This document shows positions 22,194 to 32,800 of a stretch of DNA of 64,000 nucleotides, piece after piece. Under the pieces are notes generated by a model. It was not told the DNA's origin. It did no database searches and saw nothing but the letters and a program-made list of their open reading frames with translations. The first letter of the stretch is position 1; every line of letters starts with the position of its first letter. Source of the stretch: Phanerochaete sordida (Eukaryota; Basidiomycota; Agaricomycetes; Polyporales; Phanerochaetaceae); NCBI GenBank assembly GCA_019973155.2, contig BPQB01000042.1:1-64000 (forward strand), in the 5' to 3' direction. A program made the translations under genes and the position numbers.

Positions 22194-22207
22194 AAATCCA
22201 ATTGATC
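22194..22207 (+). repeat. Target-site duplication, left copy
   Basis: The sequence aaatccaattgatc is repeated exactly at 27970-27983, immediately after the A tail of the element. Its leading As overlap the A tail at the right copy, so the duplication is 11-14 bp. Confidence 0.93.
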
Positions 22208-22239
22208 ATCCTTGACCCGGGCATAACACTGTAACCCGG

Positions 22240-25200
22240 GTGACCAATGCAGTGACCAACAACCATCTACATTTATCCCCAGGGGTGCGGGGCCAAGCAC
22301 CCCTCGCTCGGGCACATCACTGCAACCCGAACGACACGAACTCAGTGACCACAACACAGAATAACACGGACAGTACAACCGGTAACGGGACCACGCTCAG
22401 TCACGCGCGAGCTCCTCTGCACAACGCCATCGGGCAGAGCAGCCATGACCGTGTGCCTGAAACGGAAGATGGAAACGGTCGCGCACAGCCGCAAGGCGAA
22501 GCGCGGCGCGCACGACGCGGCACCGTGAGTACGGAGCGCTCCCGGGCGCGCACACCGCCTCGTGGAGCCGGAGAACGACGAACTGGCGACAGGCGAGAGG
22601 CCCGTCGCCGGCGCAGCGCGTCTCCACCAGGACGGCAAGGGAGCGTTCCTTCGCGTGAGCCAGCCGACCAGGCGGCGGACCACGCGAGAAACCCAGACAT
22701 GAGGCCCCTGGAACGCCCCGCACAGCGGGCTGACCAAAACGGCGGCCCGCGCCCTCGCGAGGATGAGCGGCGGAACCCGCGCCACCGCGCGGGACGTCAG
22801 GCAGCACACGGAGACTCGCGGGGATCGCTACGGGTGTCGTCGCTGAACATGCGTGGCCAATGCGCAGGCGGCACAAACGGGCCGCTTGGCAAATGGTCCC
22901 ATGTGAACCAACTTGTGCGAGATAAGAAGATCGGCATCCTGGCGTTACAGGAAACGCACCTCACCGCGGCCATGGCCGCTAGCATCCAGGAGGTGTTCGG
23001 CCGCAGGCTGGAGGTGTTCTACTCGAGCAACCCGGACCGCCCAAACGCGCAAGGGGTGGCCATAGTACTCAACAAGGAGCTCGTCCACACGACGAATGCA
23101 CGGAGCTCCGAGCTGATACCAGGGCGTGCGCTGCTCGTTGACGTCCCGTGGCATCGGGGACGCACGCTGTCCATCGCCGCGGTGTACGCACCGAATGTAC
23201 CGCAAGACAACGCGGCGTTCTGGTCGGAGCTCGAAGCGATATGGCAGGAGAGGAACCTGCCGCGACCAGACCTACTATTAGGGGACTTTAACGTCGTAAC
23301 CGACGAAATAGACCGTGCCCCGTGCCGCGGCGACAACGCCGAGGCAGTGAGCGCACTTCTACGCATGTGCCGCACCCTACAAGTTTTTGACGGCTGGCGA
23401 GAGACCAACCCAGATACGAAGAAGTTCTCGTTCTCCCAAGCGAGCACTGGGAGCAGGTCACGCATCGACCGCATATACTGCTCGGCAGCTATGCTTGAGA
23501 CAGCGGTCGACTGGTCCATAGACCTCACCGGCGGTGTTGTGACCGACCATCTAATGGTATCAACACGCGTGCGGGATCCCGACGCGCCGTTCATCGGCCC
23601 AGGACGTTGGGTACTGCCCACGTCCCTGATGGAGGATAAAAACTTCCAGCAAACGCTGCAAACCCTCGGTAAGCAGCTGGAAGACAGGATCATATCCTGC
23701 CAAGGGAACAGATCTGCGGTAGACAACCCCCAGGTCCACCTTAAGAGGTTTAAGGATGACGCGAGAACGGCAGCAAGAGAACGAGCCAAGGCTCTATTCC
23801 CACGCCTTGAGCGCGACATCCAACGGCTGACCGAAGATCTCGACGCGATCACTTCGCGCGAGGGCTTTGCCGAAGACCGTCAGGCGTGTGACAACGCTGC
23901 AGTCCTGGAACTGCGCATACAGGAGCTCGAGCGGAAACGGCACTGGAGAGCGAGAACAAATGGCAAAGCACGATACCGCCTCGAGGGCGAGACAGTTAGC
24001 AAGTATTGGTCAAAGGTCAACGCAACGAAAAGACCCAGGGACATCATCTATAACTTAGGGAGGCCTGGGCACACGAACCCAGTCTCGGGCAACCAAATCT
24101 ACGAGACACAGTCCAAGAAAATGGCAGAGACCGCACGGGACTACTACGACGGCCTACAGGGCGACGATTACGGCACACCCCCCGACGAACGCCGTCGGAC
24201 AATAGAGGAGGTCCTCGAACATGTTGACAGGATCCTTCCGGATGCGCCGAGAGACCGGCTGGAGGCCCCGCTGTCGTACGACGATGTCCAGGACGCGCTG
24301 AAGTCCGCTGCTACCGGGAAAGCGACCGGGCTGGACGGAATACCATACGAGCTATGGAAGCACATGATGGACCGGTACGAGCGTACCAAGACGAAGGCAA
24401 AGCCGGCGGTTGACATCATCTTACTGTTAACCGTAACATTCACGGACATCGAGACGCATGGCGTGGACAGGACCTGCGGCTTCGCCGCAGGCTGGCTCTG
24501 CCCGCTGTACAAGAAAGGCGATGCTCGCCTTATATCCAATTATAGACCGATCACCCTGTTAAATACAGACTATAAGCTCTTTACAAAGGCCCTCGCTACC
24601 AAGCTGGCCCGGGAGGCACACATCATGATACACGAGAATCAGGCGGGCTTTGTCCCGAAGCGCAGCATCTTCGACCAGGTCCGCCTGGCGAAGCTGATGA
24701 TGGACTACGCAGAAGCAACCGAGCAGAATGGGGCCATCATTGCCCTTGACCAAGAGAAGGCGTACGACAAAATTGACCACGAATACCTATGGGAAACGCT
24801 GCGCGCCTTCGGGCTTCCTGACTCCTTCATCAATACGGTCAAGTCGCTGTACTCATACGCCGAGACAGTGGTTATGATCAATGGAGAACGGAGCTCGACT
24901 TTCCGGGTCACTAGGGGCGTACGCCAAGGGGACCCCCTATCATGCCTATTGTTTGATCTGGCCATCGAGCCGCTCGCCTGCATGCTACGCCAATCCGCTC
25001 TCAAAGGCTTCGAGGTCCCAGGCCTGGCGGACAGAGTCCTGGTCTCGCTATTTGCAGATGACACCACTGCATTCCTTGCCGAGTCTGATGACTTTGGACT
25101 ATTAACGGCTATACTAGAAACATGGTGCATAGCCTCAAAGGCTAAGTTCAATGTGGAAAAAACGAACATAATACCTATCGGGACGCCGGAATACAGGGCG

Positions 25201-27681
25201 GGGGTATTGACGAGCAGACAACTGATGCCTTTCGACCCCGACTCCGCGCTGATCCCTGCGGACATTGCGATCTCCGAAGACGGCGTTGCGGTGCGAATTT
25301 TGGGAGCTTGGCTAGGGAATGACCTCCAAGATGGCCCGCCGAAGCCCTGGAGCTCGGTCATCCTTAAAGTATCAGCAGCCCTCGACCGCTGGAAGAAGTG
25401 CAGACCCACCACGAAGGGGAAACGCCTCATAGTCCAGATGATTGTCGGGGGTATGACGCAGTATCTTGCCAAGGTGCAGGGCATGCCCAAGCCCGTGGAG
25501 AAGGAATTCATCAGCATCATTCGGGGCTTTATGTGGGATGGAGCCAGGGTGCCGCCCGTCGACCTCGCGACACTGTACGCCCCGGTCCAGGAAGGGGGCA
25601 TCAGGCTGCTTGACATCGAGAGCCGGAACGAGGCAATAGAGCTCACCTGGCTTCAGTCCTACCTAGACCTGACGACGGCCCGCCCGGCTTGGGCGTATGT
25701 CGCCGACGAACTGCTTGCAAGAAGCATCCTAGCTGCCGATGAACACGTTAACGCGCTCGCGCGCGTAAACGTCTTCCTGCAGACCTGGGACGTGAACAGC
25801 AAGCCGAGCTCTAGCCTACCAGACGATCTCCGCCGGATGCTGCGCGTAGCGAAGAAATATGGCGCCAGCTTTGGCGCAGTCCGCCTGTCCCGCTCCCAAA
25901 AAGCGGCATTGCCTGTCTGGTATCACATCGGTGCGGATAAGCATCTACGCCGAGTGGGCAACAGTCGTCAGAGCACGTGCCTCCGGGAGGTCCATGACGT
26001 CCGCACCGTGGGAGACCTGCTTAGGATCCTCCAGCGGACCCGAGAGACCCGTTACGGTCACGCGAACACTAGGGAATGTCAATGTGCCTTCTGCACAGCG
26101 GACCGAGAAGAAGGGTGCTCGAGCCCGCACCTATGCTGCACCACCGCCCAAGCTCTATTGCGGGACCTCGACCCCAAATTCCACCCGTATAAGCGGGGCC
26201 ACGTCGACGGCCTATCGCTGACACGGCGCCGGAAAGAGCATAATCGACGAGCGGATCGTGACACCGACCTTCTGTTCGACCCAAGCCTTACCGAGACGGG
26301 CGAACTCGACCGCATCTTCCGCGTCTTCGTGGACAAAGACGCCCTGATGCGTGAACCAGCATACCGCCCGCCACGGGGCATAACCATCGAGAACGAGGCC
26401 GTCACAGCCTACACAGACGGGTCCTGCATGAACAATGGCGACCTGGACGCGAGCGCGGGCCTAGGAGTCTGGTTCAGTGAGGGAAACCCCTTGAACGTGT
26501 CCGAACGCGTCCCGGGCGAGACGCAGTCGAATCAGGTAGGGGAAATCCTGGCTATACGCGCAGCCGCGCTCCAGGTCCCACCCTTCGCGCCGCTGCACAT
26601 TGTAACGGACTCGCAATACGCGCAATCAGGCCTGATCCACCATTTGAGACGGTGGGAGGACAGAGGCTGGATTGGCGTCAAGAACGCAGCAGCCTTCAAA
26701 CAGACCGCAGCGGTGCTACGCCAGCGCACAGCGCCTACGTACATTAAATGGGTGAAGGGACACGCCGGAGATGAAGGGAATGAGGGCGCCGACCGCGCGG
26801 CAGGCGACGGCGCACGACTACCCCCTGCGAACCCCGCGCCCGACACGAGAGTTGACCCGCGATATAACCTCACGGGAGCGCGCTTGAGCACACTGACCCA
26901 GGCGACAGCATACGCCGGGATTCGGCTTCGCAAAGCCAAGCCCACGAGACCGGCGGCGGAGATGCACCTCGAAATCGTAAGGGCAGCGGTACACGGGACG
27001 ATCACGCCGCGGCTCCCCACCGATGGCTCGATTTGGCTCTCACTGCGGAAGCGGGAATTCCGCAGGAACGTCAGCGATTTCCTGTGGAAGATAATACACA
27101 GAGCACAGAAGCTGGGTCGGTACTGGACCCATATACCCGGGTATGAGGACCGAGCGACCTGCCCAATCTGCCCCGGCTCACCGATTGAGTCCATGGAGCA
27201 CATTCTCCTCGAATGCTGCGCCCCGGGACGGGAGGAGGCCTGGAGGATGTGCCGGGACCTGTGGCTCAAGAAGCACGGGACCTGGCCGGAGCCGAGCATT
27301 GGAACCATCCTGGGTTGCGGGCTGGCCGACTGGCGCACAGAAGAAGGCCGACCCCTGCCGGGGGCCTCGCGCCTGTACCGCATCCTCATATCGGAGACAG
27401 CGCACCTGATATGGTGTGTCCGCTGCGAACGGCGAGTGGAGCGACAAGACACAGGAGCGCCGCACACATGGCGGGAGGTATCACGGCGCTGGATAGCAGC
27501 AATCAACGACCGCCTGAATCTGGACGCCCGTATGACCGACGAACGCCGCTACGGCCGCAAGGCCCTCGATAAACCACGGGTGCTGGCCACATGGGCAGGC
27601 ACACTTAGCGGGGAAGATAACCTCCCCATCGACTGGACACGACAAGGACGGCTTTTAGTGAGTATGGGGCTGCCGGAGTAG
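22240..27681 (+). CDS. LINE polyprotein: endonuclease, reverse transcriptase, RNase H
   Basis: About 1813 codons are open without interruption. Residues about 1-190 are Arg/Pro-rich and disordered. The endonuclease (about 195-440) shows SLNMRGQ, LALQETH, LLGDFNVV, SRIDRIYCS and TDHLMVS, so its catalytic residues are present. The reverse transcriptase (about 680-1000) shows ATGKATGLDGIPYELW, YRPITLLNTDYKLFTKAL, ALDQEKAYDKIDHEYLW, GVRQGDPLSCLLFDLAI and the catalytic LFADDTTAF. RNase H (about 1385-1530) shows AYTDGSCMNN, the Glu in VGEILAIRAA, VTDSQYAQSG and KGHAGDEGNEGADRAA. Near the C-terminus CPICPGSPIESMEHILLEC is a zinc-binding motif typical of LINE RTs. The stated start is a GTG; the first in-frame ATG is at 22699, and a stop sits at 22213, so the true start is uncertain. 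Confidence 0.93.
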   Translation: MTNAVTNNHLHLSPGVRGQAPLARAHHCNPNDTNSVTTTQNNTDSTTGNGTTLSHARAPLHNAIGQSSHDRVPETEDGNGRAQPQGEARRARRGTVSTERSRARTPPRGAGERRTGDRREARRRRSASPPGRQGSVPSREPADQAADHARNPDMRPLERPAQRADQNGGPRPREDERRNPRHRAGRQAAHGDSRGSLRVSSLNMRGQCAGGTNGPLGKWSHVNQLVRDKKIGILALQETHLTAAMAASIQEVFGRRLEVFYSSNPDRPNAQGVAIVLNKELVHTTNARSSELIPGRALLVDVPWHRGRTLSIAAVYAPNVPQDNAAFWSELEAIWQERNLPRPDLLLGDFNVVTDEIDRAPCRGDNAEAVSALLRMCRTLQVFDGWRETNPDTKKFSFSQASTGSRSRIDRIYCSAAMLETAVDWSIDLTGGVVTDHLMVSTRVRDPDAPFIGPGRWVLPTSLMEDKNFQQTLQTLGKQLEDRIISCQGNRSAVDNPQVHLKRFKDDARTAARERAKALFPRLERDIQRLTEDLDAITSREGFAEDRQACDNAAVLELRIQELERKRHWRARTNGKARYRLEGETVSKYWSKVNATKRPRDIIYNLGRPGHTNPVSGNQIYETQSKKMAETARDYYDGLQGDDYGTPPDERRRTIEEVLEHVDRILPDAPRDRLEAPLSYDDVQDALKSAATGKATGLDGIPYELWKHMMDRYERTKTKAKPAVDIILLLTVTFTDIETHGVDRTCGFAAGWLCPLYKKGDARLISNYRPITLLNTDYKLFTKALATKLAREAHIMIHENQAGFVPKRSIFDQVRLAKLMMDYAEATEQNGAIIALDQEKAYDKIDHEYLWETLRAFGLPDSFINTVKSLYSYAETVVMINGERSSTFRVTRGVRQGDPLSCLLFDLAIEPLACMLRQSALKGFEVPGLADRVLVSLFADDTTAFLAESDDFGLLTAILETWCIASKAKFNVEKTNIIPIGTPEYRAGVLTSRQLMPFDPDSALIPADIAISEDGVAVRILGAWLGNDLQDGPPKPWSSVILKVSAALDRWKKCRPTTKGKRLIVQMIVGGMTQYLAKVQGMPKPVEKEFISIIRGFMWDGARVPPVDLATLYAPVQEGGIRLLDIESRNEAIELTWLQSYLDLTTARPAWAYVADELLARSILAADEHVNALARVNVFLQTWDVNSKPSSSLPDDLRRMLRVAKKYGASFGAVRLSRSQKAALPVWYHIGADKHLRRVGNSRQSTCLREVHDVRTVGDLLRILQRTRETRYGHANTRECQCAFCTADREEGCSSPHLCCTTAQALLRDLDPKFHPYKRGHVDGLSLTRRRKEHNRRADRDTDLLFDPSLTETGELDRIFRVFVDKDALMREPAYRPPRGITIENEAVTAYTDGSCMNNGDLDASAGLGVWFSEGNPLNVSERVPGETQSNQVGEILAIRAAALQVPPFAPLHIVTDSQYAQSGLIHHLRRWEDRGWIGVKNAAAFKQTAAVLRQRTAPTYIKWVKGHAGDEGNEGADRAAGDGARLPPANPAPDTRVDPRYNLTGARLSTLTQATAYAGIRLRKAKPTRPAAEMHLEIVRAAVHGTITPRLPTDGSIWLSLRKREFRRNVSDFLWKIIHRAQKLGRYWTHIPGYEDRATCPICPGSPIESMEHILLECCAPGREEAWRMCRDLWLKKHGTWPEPSIGTILGCGLADWRTEEGRPLPGASRLYRILISETAHLIWCVRCERRVERQDTGAPHTWREVSRRWIAAINDRLNLDARMTDERRYGRKALDKPRVLATWAGTLSGEDNLPIDWTRQGRLLVSMGLPE

Positions 27682-27707
27682 TGAGCAGTGCTCGCTGTAG
27701 CGATGGC

Positions 27708-27718
27708 AGTTCGAGTCT
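27708..27718 (+). other. B-box-like motif in the LINE 3'UTR
   Basis: AGTTCGAGTCT matches the RNA polymerase III B-box consensus (GGTTCGANTCC) at 9 of 11 positions, and ctacccca follows about 22 nt later. A full tRNA cloverleaf cannot be drawn. This may be chance or a relic of a tRNA-like 3' end. Confidence 0.35.
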
Positions 27719-27947
27719 CACACTGTCTACCCCAACCGGGGATTCGTGCAATCAATGCATTTTCGGCCTTCTGGTAGATGCTTCCGTAAGCTGGGGTGTA
27801 ACTCCCTGTCTTATGCGCACGGTATCTGTAGTAGTCTGGCTCCGCTGGGTGTTTCCTCATGTACATAGTTTTGTCCACCCAGCGTCCCGGCTGCTGCGGT
27901 GTTGGGGCTCGGCTTGCCAGCTGCCTGCCGTGGTAATCGCATCCTCC

Positions 27948-27972
27948 AAAAAAAAAAAAAAAAAAAAAAAAA
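27948..27972 (+). repeat. 25-nt A tail of the LINE
   Basis: This is an uninterrupted run of 25 A at the 3' end of the element, directly followed by the right target-site copy. Confidence 0.95.
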
Positions 27973-27983
27973 TCCAATTGATC
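27970..27983 (+). repeat. Target-site duplication, right copy
   Basis: This is an exact match to 22194-22207. It leaves only 188 bp of original sequence before the GGPP synthase ATG. Confidence 0.93.
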
Positions 27984-28171
27984 CGTCTCAGCCGGCTGCG
28001 CTCCGTTGCTGCAGCCCGCGTGCGGGACATCCTTACCGACGTCCACATCTCCATCCTCACCACTTTCTTACCTTTTGCAGGACATAATATCCCAAGTAAA
28101 CACCAAATAGTAAGGATTTGTAGAGTACGGTTCTTACATCGTAATTTACAGGTAACCTTAGACAGATAGCG

Positions 28172-29587
28172 ATGTCCAACGAAATGCGCTATGACGTGCT
28201 CAAAGTGCTCGCCGAGTCCTCGACTTGGTCAGAACGAAGCGAGAATGTGAGCACGCACAGTACATTTCTTGTCGATTACTGATCCCAGATACTTGCAGGC
28301 CTTGCTGGAGCCGTTCACCCACATTGCCGGGGTACCTGGCAAGGACTTCCGAGGGCAGATGATTGAGTCCTTCAACACGTGGCTGGACGTGCCAGCGGAC
28401 AAGCTACACACAATATCCAAGGTCATCAACATGCTCCACAATGCGAGCCTCCTGTAGGCAACCCACCGGACAAATGAGCCAGTGCTCACTGATGCTGTGC
28501 AGCGTAGACGACATCGAGGACGATGCACAGCTGCGGAGAGGCGTGCCAGGTGCGGCGCCCGCTTCCTCCCTCGCAACGCGCCGCTGATCTGCCACAGCGG
28601 CACACAAGATCTACGGCATCCCCCAGACGATTAACTCGGCAAACTATGTCTACTTCCTCGCGTACCAGGAGCTGTTTGCGCTGCGGAATCACGTCCAGGC
28701 GCAGTCGCCCGTCGAGCGGCCACGGCGGCTGATAGATGACACCCAATTGGATCGTGTCGTTACAGGTAGGGATCGGGGTATGTGGAAGTAGGTTTTCATA
28801 CGCTGACGTTGTACATGCAGAGGAGCTGCTCTCGCTGCACAGAGGGCAGGGCCTTGAGCTGCTGTGGCGTGACTCGCTACAATGTCCGACTGAAGAGGAG
28901 TATATTGCCATGGTTAACAACAGTAAGAGCTGCGGTACGAGCTATCTCCGAAGATGCGTTCTTATTTGTCCTTCAGAGACCGGCGGGCTGCTTCGTGTCG
29001 CGGTCAAGCTCATGATGGCGTGCGCAACAAGCAACGTCGAGGTGTAAGGAAGCCCCGCTCGCTCCTGACTACGCCCCCGCCGCTCACCCGGCTTCCCAGC
29101 GACTTCGTGCCCCTCGTCAACCTGATCGGCGTCTACTTCCAGATCCGCGACGACTACATGAACCTGCAGAGCGACACGGTGAGCCCGGCGCACGGCCGCA
29201 CCACTGGGGACGCCAGCACGCTGACACGCCGCCAGTACGCCTCGAACAAGGGCTTCGCCGAGGACCTCACGGAGGGCAAGTTCTCGTTCCCCGTCGTGCA
29301 CGGCATCCGCGCCGACCCGGCGAACCGCCAGATCCTCAGTGCGTGCCCCACCCGCATCGTCCGCGCCCGCGCTCACCCCGCGCCCCGCAGACGTGCTGCA
29401 GAAGCGGCCGAGCACGCCGACGCTCAAGCGCTACACGATCGCGTACCTGCGCGACCAGACGCACTCGTTCGCGTACACGCTCTCCGTCATGGCGACGCTC
29501 GAGGCGCAGATCACCGCCGAGATCGCGCGCCTCGGCGGGAATGCCGGGCTCGAGCGCATCATGAAGATGCTGCACGTCGAGCCCTAG
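28172..29587 (+). CDS. BTS1: Geranylgeranyl diphosphate synthase
   Basis: This trans-prenyltransferase elongates farnesyl diphosphate to the C20 donor for protein prenylation and diterpenoids. Nine exons (28172-28246, 28299-28453, 28503-28549, 28598-28765, 28821-28922, 28977-29043, 29100-29178, 29236-29338, 29391-29587) join in frame to 330 residues, a usual length. The first Asp-rich motif is in [15 protein letters not shown], and the second in [16 protein letters not shown]. The chain also has the KxxGGLxRxAVKLM-type helix ([15 protein letters not shown]) and [15 protein letters not shown] loop ([16 protein letters not shown]). It ends [10 protein letters not shown]. Intron 6 uses GTAAGG after GTC GAG GT. 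The promoter region has been separated from its former upstream sequence by the LINE that ends 200 bp before the ATG. Symbol from the yeast orthologue. Confidence 0.95.
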
Positions 29588-29814
29588 ACGGTCTCCGCCC
29601 CCAACGTGCCCAAGTCTTAATGTATCGCCGATAAATACGCCCGGCTGCTGGACAGCCGCGCTCATCTAATCACAGGGAAGAAATGGAATGAAACATGCTT
29701 TTGGCATTGTGCAGGCTATATGCAATCGGTGTGCGACATCTTGGTGTGAGTATCAGATTCTACAAGCTATTTTGTGCTTTCGCAGCCCCCTCTCTCCTAA
29801 CACTCTCGCAACTT
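29588..29814. other. 3' spacer between GGPP synthase and GCN1
   Basis: These are converging 3' ends; aataaa-like ataaatac (about 29630) fits a poly(A) region of the GGPP synthase gene. I see nothing else. Confidence 0.5.
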
Positions 29815-32800
29815 TCACGCGCCGTGCTGCTTGAGCAGGTCGCGCGCCTCGCGTGCGGGCCGCGCGATCTTCGGCTGCTCGTTCGTCGCGCTCTCCTGCG
29901 CCTTCTGCGCGACGCTCTTCGTGACGCCGAGGCGCTCGAAGACGTCGAGCGGGCCGTCAGTGTCCCAGTCGTCCGGCGGCGAGAGCACCGCGAGGATGCA
30001 GTGCGACGCGAGCACCGACGGCGGGGTCCCTGCCACCAGATGGTTCCTACAAGGGGTGGTCAGCAACCTAGTCGACACCCAGGAGTGGGGATGCACTTAC
30101 TCGACGATGGGCTGCAGAAGCTCGGGGAACGCCGCGAGCGCGGCAAAGAGCGCGGCTGCGGCCTGCATGTACGACTCGTCGTGCGGCTCGCGGAACGCAT
30201 CCGCGACGAGCTCCACACACGCCTCGCGCGCCTTCTCGCCGACGTTCGCGCCGCCGTTCCGCACGACGTACGCGAGCGCGAGCACGAGGCTCGCCGCGAC
30301 GGCGTCGTCCGCGGCGCGTGCCGCGGCGGCGAGCTCGGTCACGACGGGGTCGACGCGCGGCTGGTTGCGCATGAGGACGCCGAGGCCCTGCGCGGCGCGG
30401 AGGCGCACGGCGAGGCTGCTCGCGTCGCCGGCGCTCTTGACGAACGTGCGCTGGAGCTGCGGGAAGAAGGGCTTCACGAAGGCCGGGATGCGCGCGAGCA
30501 TCGTCGCGAGCGCGTGCAGGATCGCGGTCTTCACGCCCGGCGGGTACGTCGTCGCCTGCGTCGCGACGCGGATGAGCGGGCCCGTGAACGGCACGACGAA
30601 CGGCTTGATCGCGGCCTCGGCCGTGCGCTCGACGAGGTCCGCGATCGCATACGCCGCCGCCTCGCGCTGCTCGTTGCTGCCCGTCGTCAGGCCTGCGATG
30701 ACGATGGGCACCGTCGGCGCGACGCCCTTCGGCAGACTGAAGCCGGGGACGTGGTGTCCGGGCGAGCCCGTGCTCTCGATGGTCCTCCGCAGGGGCACGA
30801 CGAGCGGCTCGAGCTCGTCCTTCGGTACGGACTTGACGAACGCGTCGAGGGCCTTCCAAGCGGCGGTGTGCACTGGGACCTGAGGGTCGTCCAGCAGGGA
30901 AATGAGTTGCCTGATCCAGTCGATGTGATAGAGCTCGGTGTCGAGCTCGGTGACCTCGCAGAACGTCGCAAAAATGTTGCAAGCGCTGACACGACGGTCC
31001 ACGTTCTCATGCTTCGCCCAGCCAAGGAGCACAAGCATAAGGGTGTTGAGGCCTTCGGAATCGCTGATGGAGCCCAAGAGGGCGCTGAGAGCCTCGTCGA
31101 CAGCCTCGCGGAGCTCCTCGTCCTCGCCTTCTGGGCCCTCCAGGACGCGGACAATCGCGTTGAGAATCACAGTCAGGCGCTTGCTCAGCGCGGAGCCGGC
31201 GACGGAGACCAGCGAGGCGAGCGCACGTGCATTGAACACGGACATCGGCGTGCCGGTCAACGTCGGGATGAGGACTGGGAACACGGTCGACGCCCTGACG
31301 CTCATGACTTCACGAAGTGCCTGAAGCGCAGTGCCAGAGCTTTGGCCAGGCTGGCGGAGAGCCTCCAGAAGAGTCGGGATGGTTTGGTCGATAGCCTTGA
31401 CGCCAATGTGCTCCTGCAAGATGTCGAAGGCCTTGGCCGCAGCGGAACGGACGTTCGCCTCGTCGTCGACGAGTGAGACCCGGACCATGGTAATGATCTC
31501 GTCTTCGTGGCCCTCGCGCTGGGCATCGGTCGTGCTCTCCCTGAATGCATCGTGAGTGGTGCACAATGAGAGGCTGCTTTGGAGATACTCACATGAGCTC
31601 GCAGAGGGTGAGGCAGACGCCCTCGCGGACACGAGGATCGGTCGAGTTCGCCTTCCCGCGGAGAATAGTGATGATCTCTCCAAAAATCTTCTCGCCTGAC
31701 TTGCGGCACAGCTCCGTAGTCGTTCTTGAAGCCGTCTGCGAAAGAATTAGCACGAAAGCCGGTAATGCTTGGTGTTCGCCGCACCTCTTGCTGATCTGCC
31801 TCGTCGCTCGCCAAGAGCTGTACGATCTGGGTGATAAGCTGCGGCAAGATCTCGCGTACTGCGAAGACGGTTAGCAAAAGTTTGAGAAGGTTCAAAAGAG
31901 TACCCACCAGTGCGAGGAGTGTTGTGGACGAGCGCCTTCCAAATGTGACCAGCAGACTGGCGCACGGTGTTGACTGCATCCTGCCTGGCCATGTAGAGAG
32001 CGGACAGGATCCTGTCCCTGCGCTCCGCGCCAAGGACCTCGATGAGCGCCTTGCGAGACGTCTCGGCGAGCGCTGTGTCTGCAGCTTCTTCCTCCTCCTC
32101 GATCTCGGTCTTGCCGCTGATTCCGGACACCTTGAACAGTAGCTCTCCGACAAGCGTAATCGAAGATTGCTGCAAGCAGGTGAGAAAAACAAACATCTGG
32201 AGGCAAGGATATACGTACGCGGATACGCCAACCAGGGTCGAACATACCGCGCTCGAGCTCAGGAAGCAGTAGGTCAATGGCCTTGTTCGAGTAGTTGGTG
32301 ACAATCATGCGGCCAGCGCGCATGGCGGCTTCGCGCACGTAGTCTTCAGAGTCGGCAAGGCCACTGAGAATGGGACCAATAATCTTCGGAAGATGCGGCG
32401 AGAACCGAGTGCCAAAGGTCGCTGGCAAGAACACCAGTAATGACATGAAACCCTCCCTGACGGTGCTTCGAGGCGACTGCGCGTTGGCAATGATGTCAGG
32501 CAGCAGACCTTCCATACGCTCCATACCGAGGCCAGCAAGGACTTCGGAAAGACCTTGAGCAGCACCTTGACGGTCGACGCCAGAGCTGTCGGTCTTGAGG
32601 GTACGAAGTAGACCAGGTACGAGATCAGGGAAGTGAATCTCGCCGAGACGCTCCACAAGAGTGCCGAGGGCCTTCGCGGCGGTAGCACGAGCCTCGGGAA
32701 CAGGGTCGACCAAGACCATATGAACAAGCGGGAGCAGTTCGTTGAGGTAAGGAACAAAGTCCTTGGAGTCGGTGAGAGACGCCAAGTTGCCCACGATTTG

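Larger units (their letters stand above)
22208..27972 (+). mobile_element. Non-LTR retrotransposon (LINE), nearly intact, with A tail and TSD
   Basis: The 5.77-kb element carries one long frame with AP-type endonuclease, reverse transcriptase, Cys-His and RNase H regions, a 3'UTR of about 270 nt, a 25-nt A tail (27948-27972) and a perfect 14-bp target-site duplication. The domain order matches endonuclease-bearing LINEs with RNase H (I/Tad-like groups known in fungi). No separate ORF1 is present, and the long frame has no ATG for its first 150 or so codons, which points to a 5'-truncated copy or to a non-canonical start. The open frame, the long A tail and the identical duplications argue for a recent insertion. 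It lies between the Pro/Ser-rich gene and the GGPP synthase gene. Confidence 0.93.
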
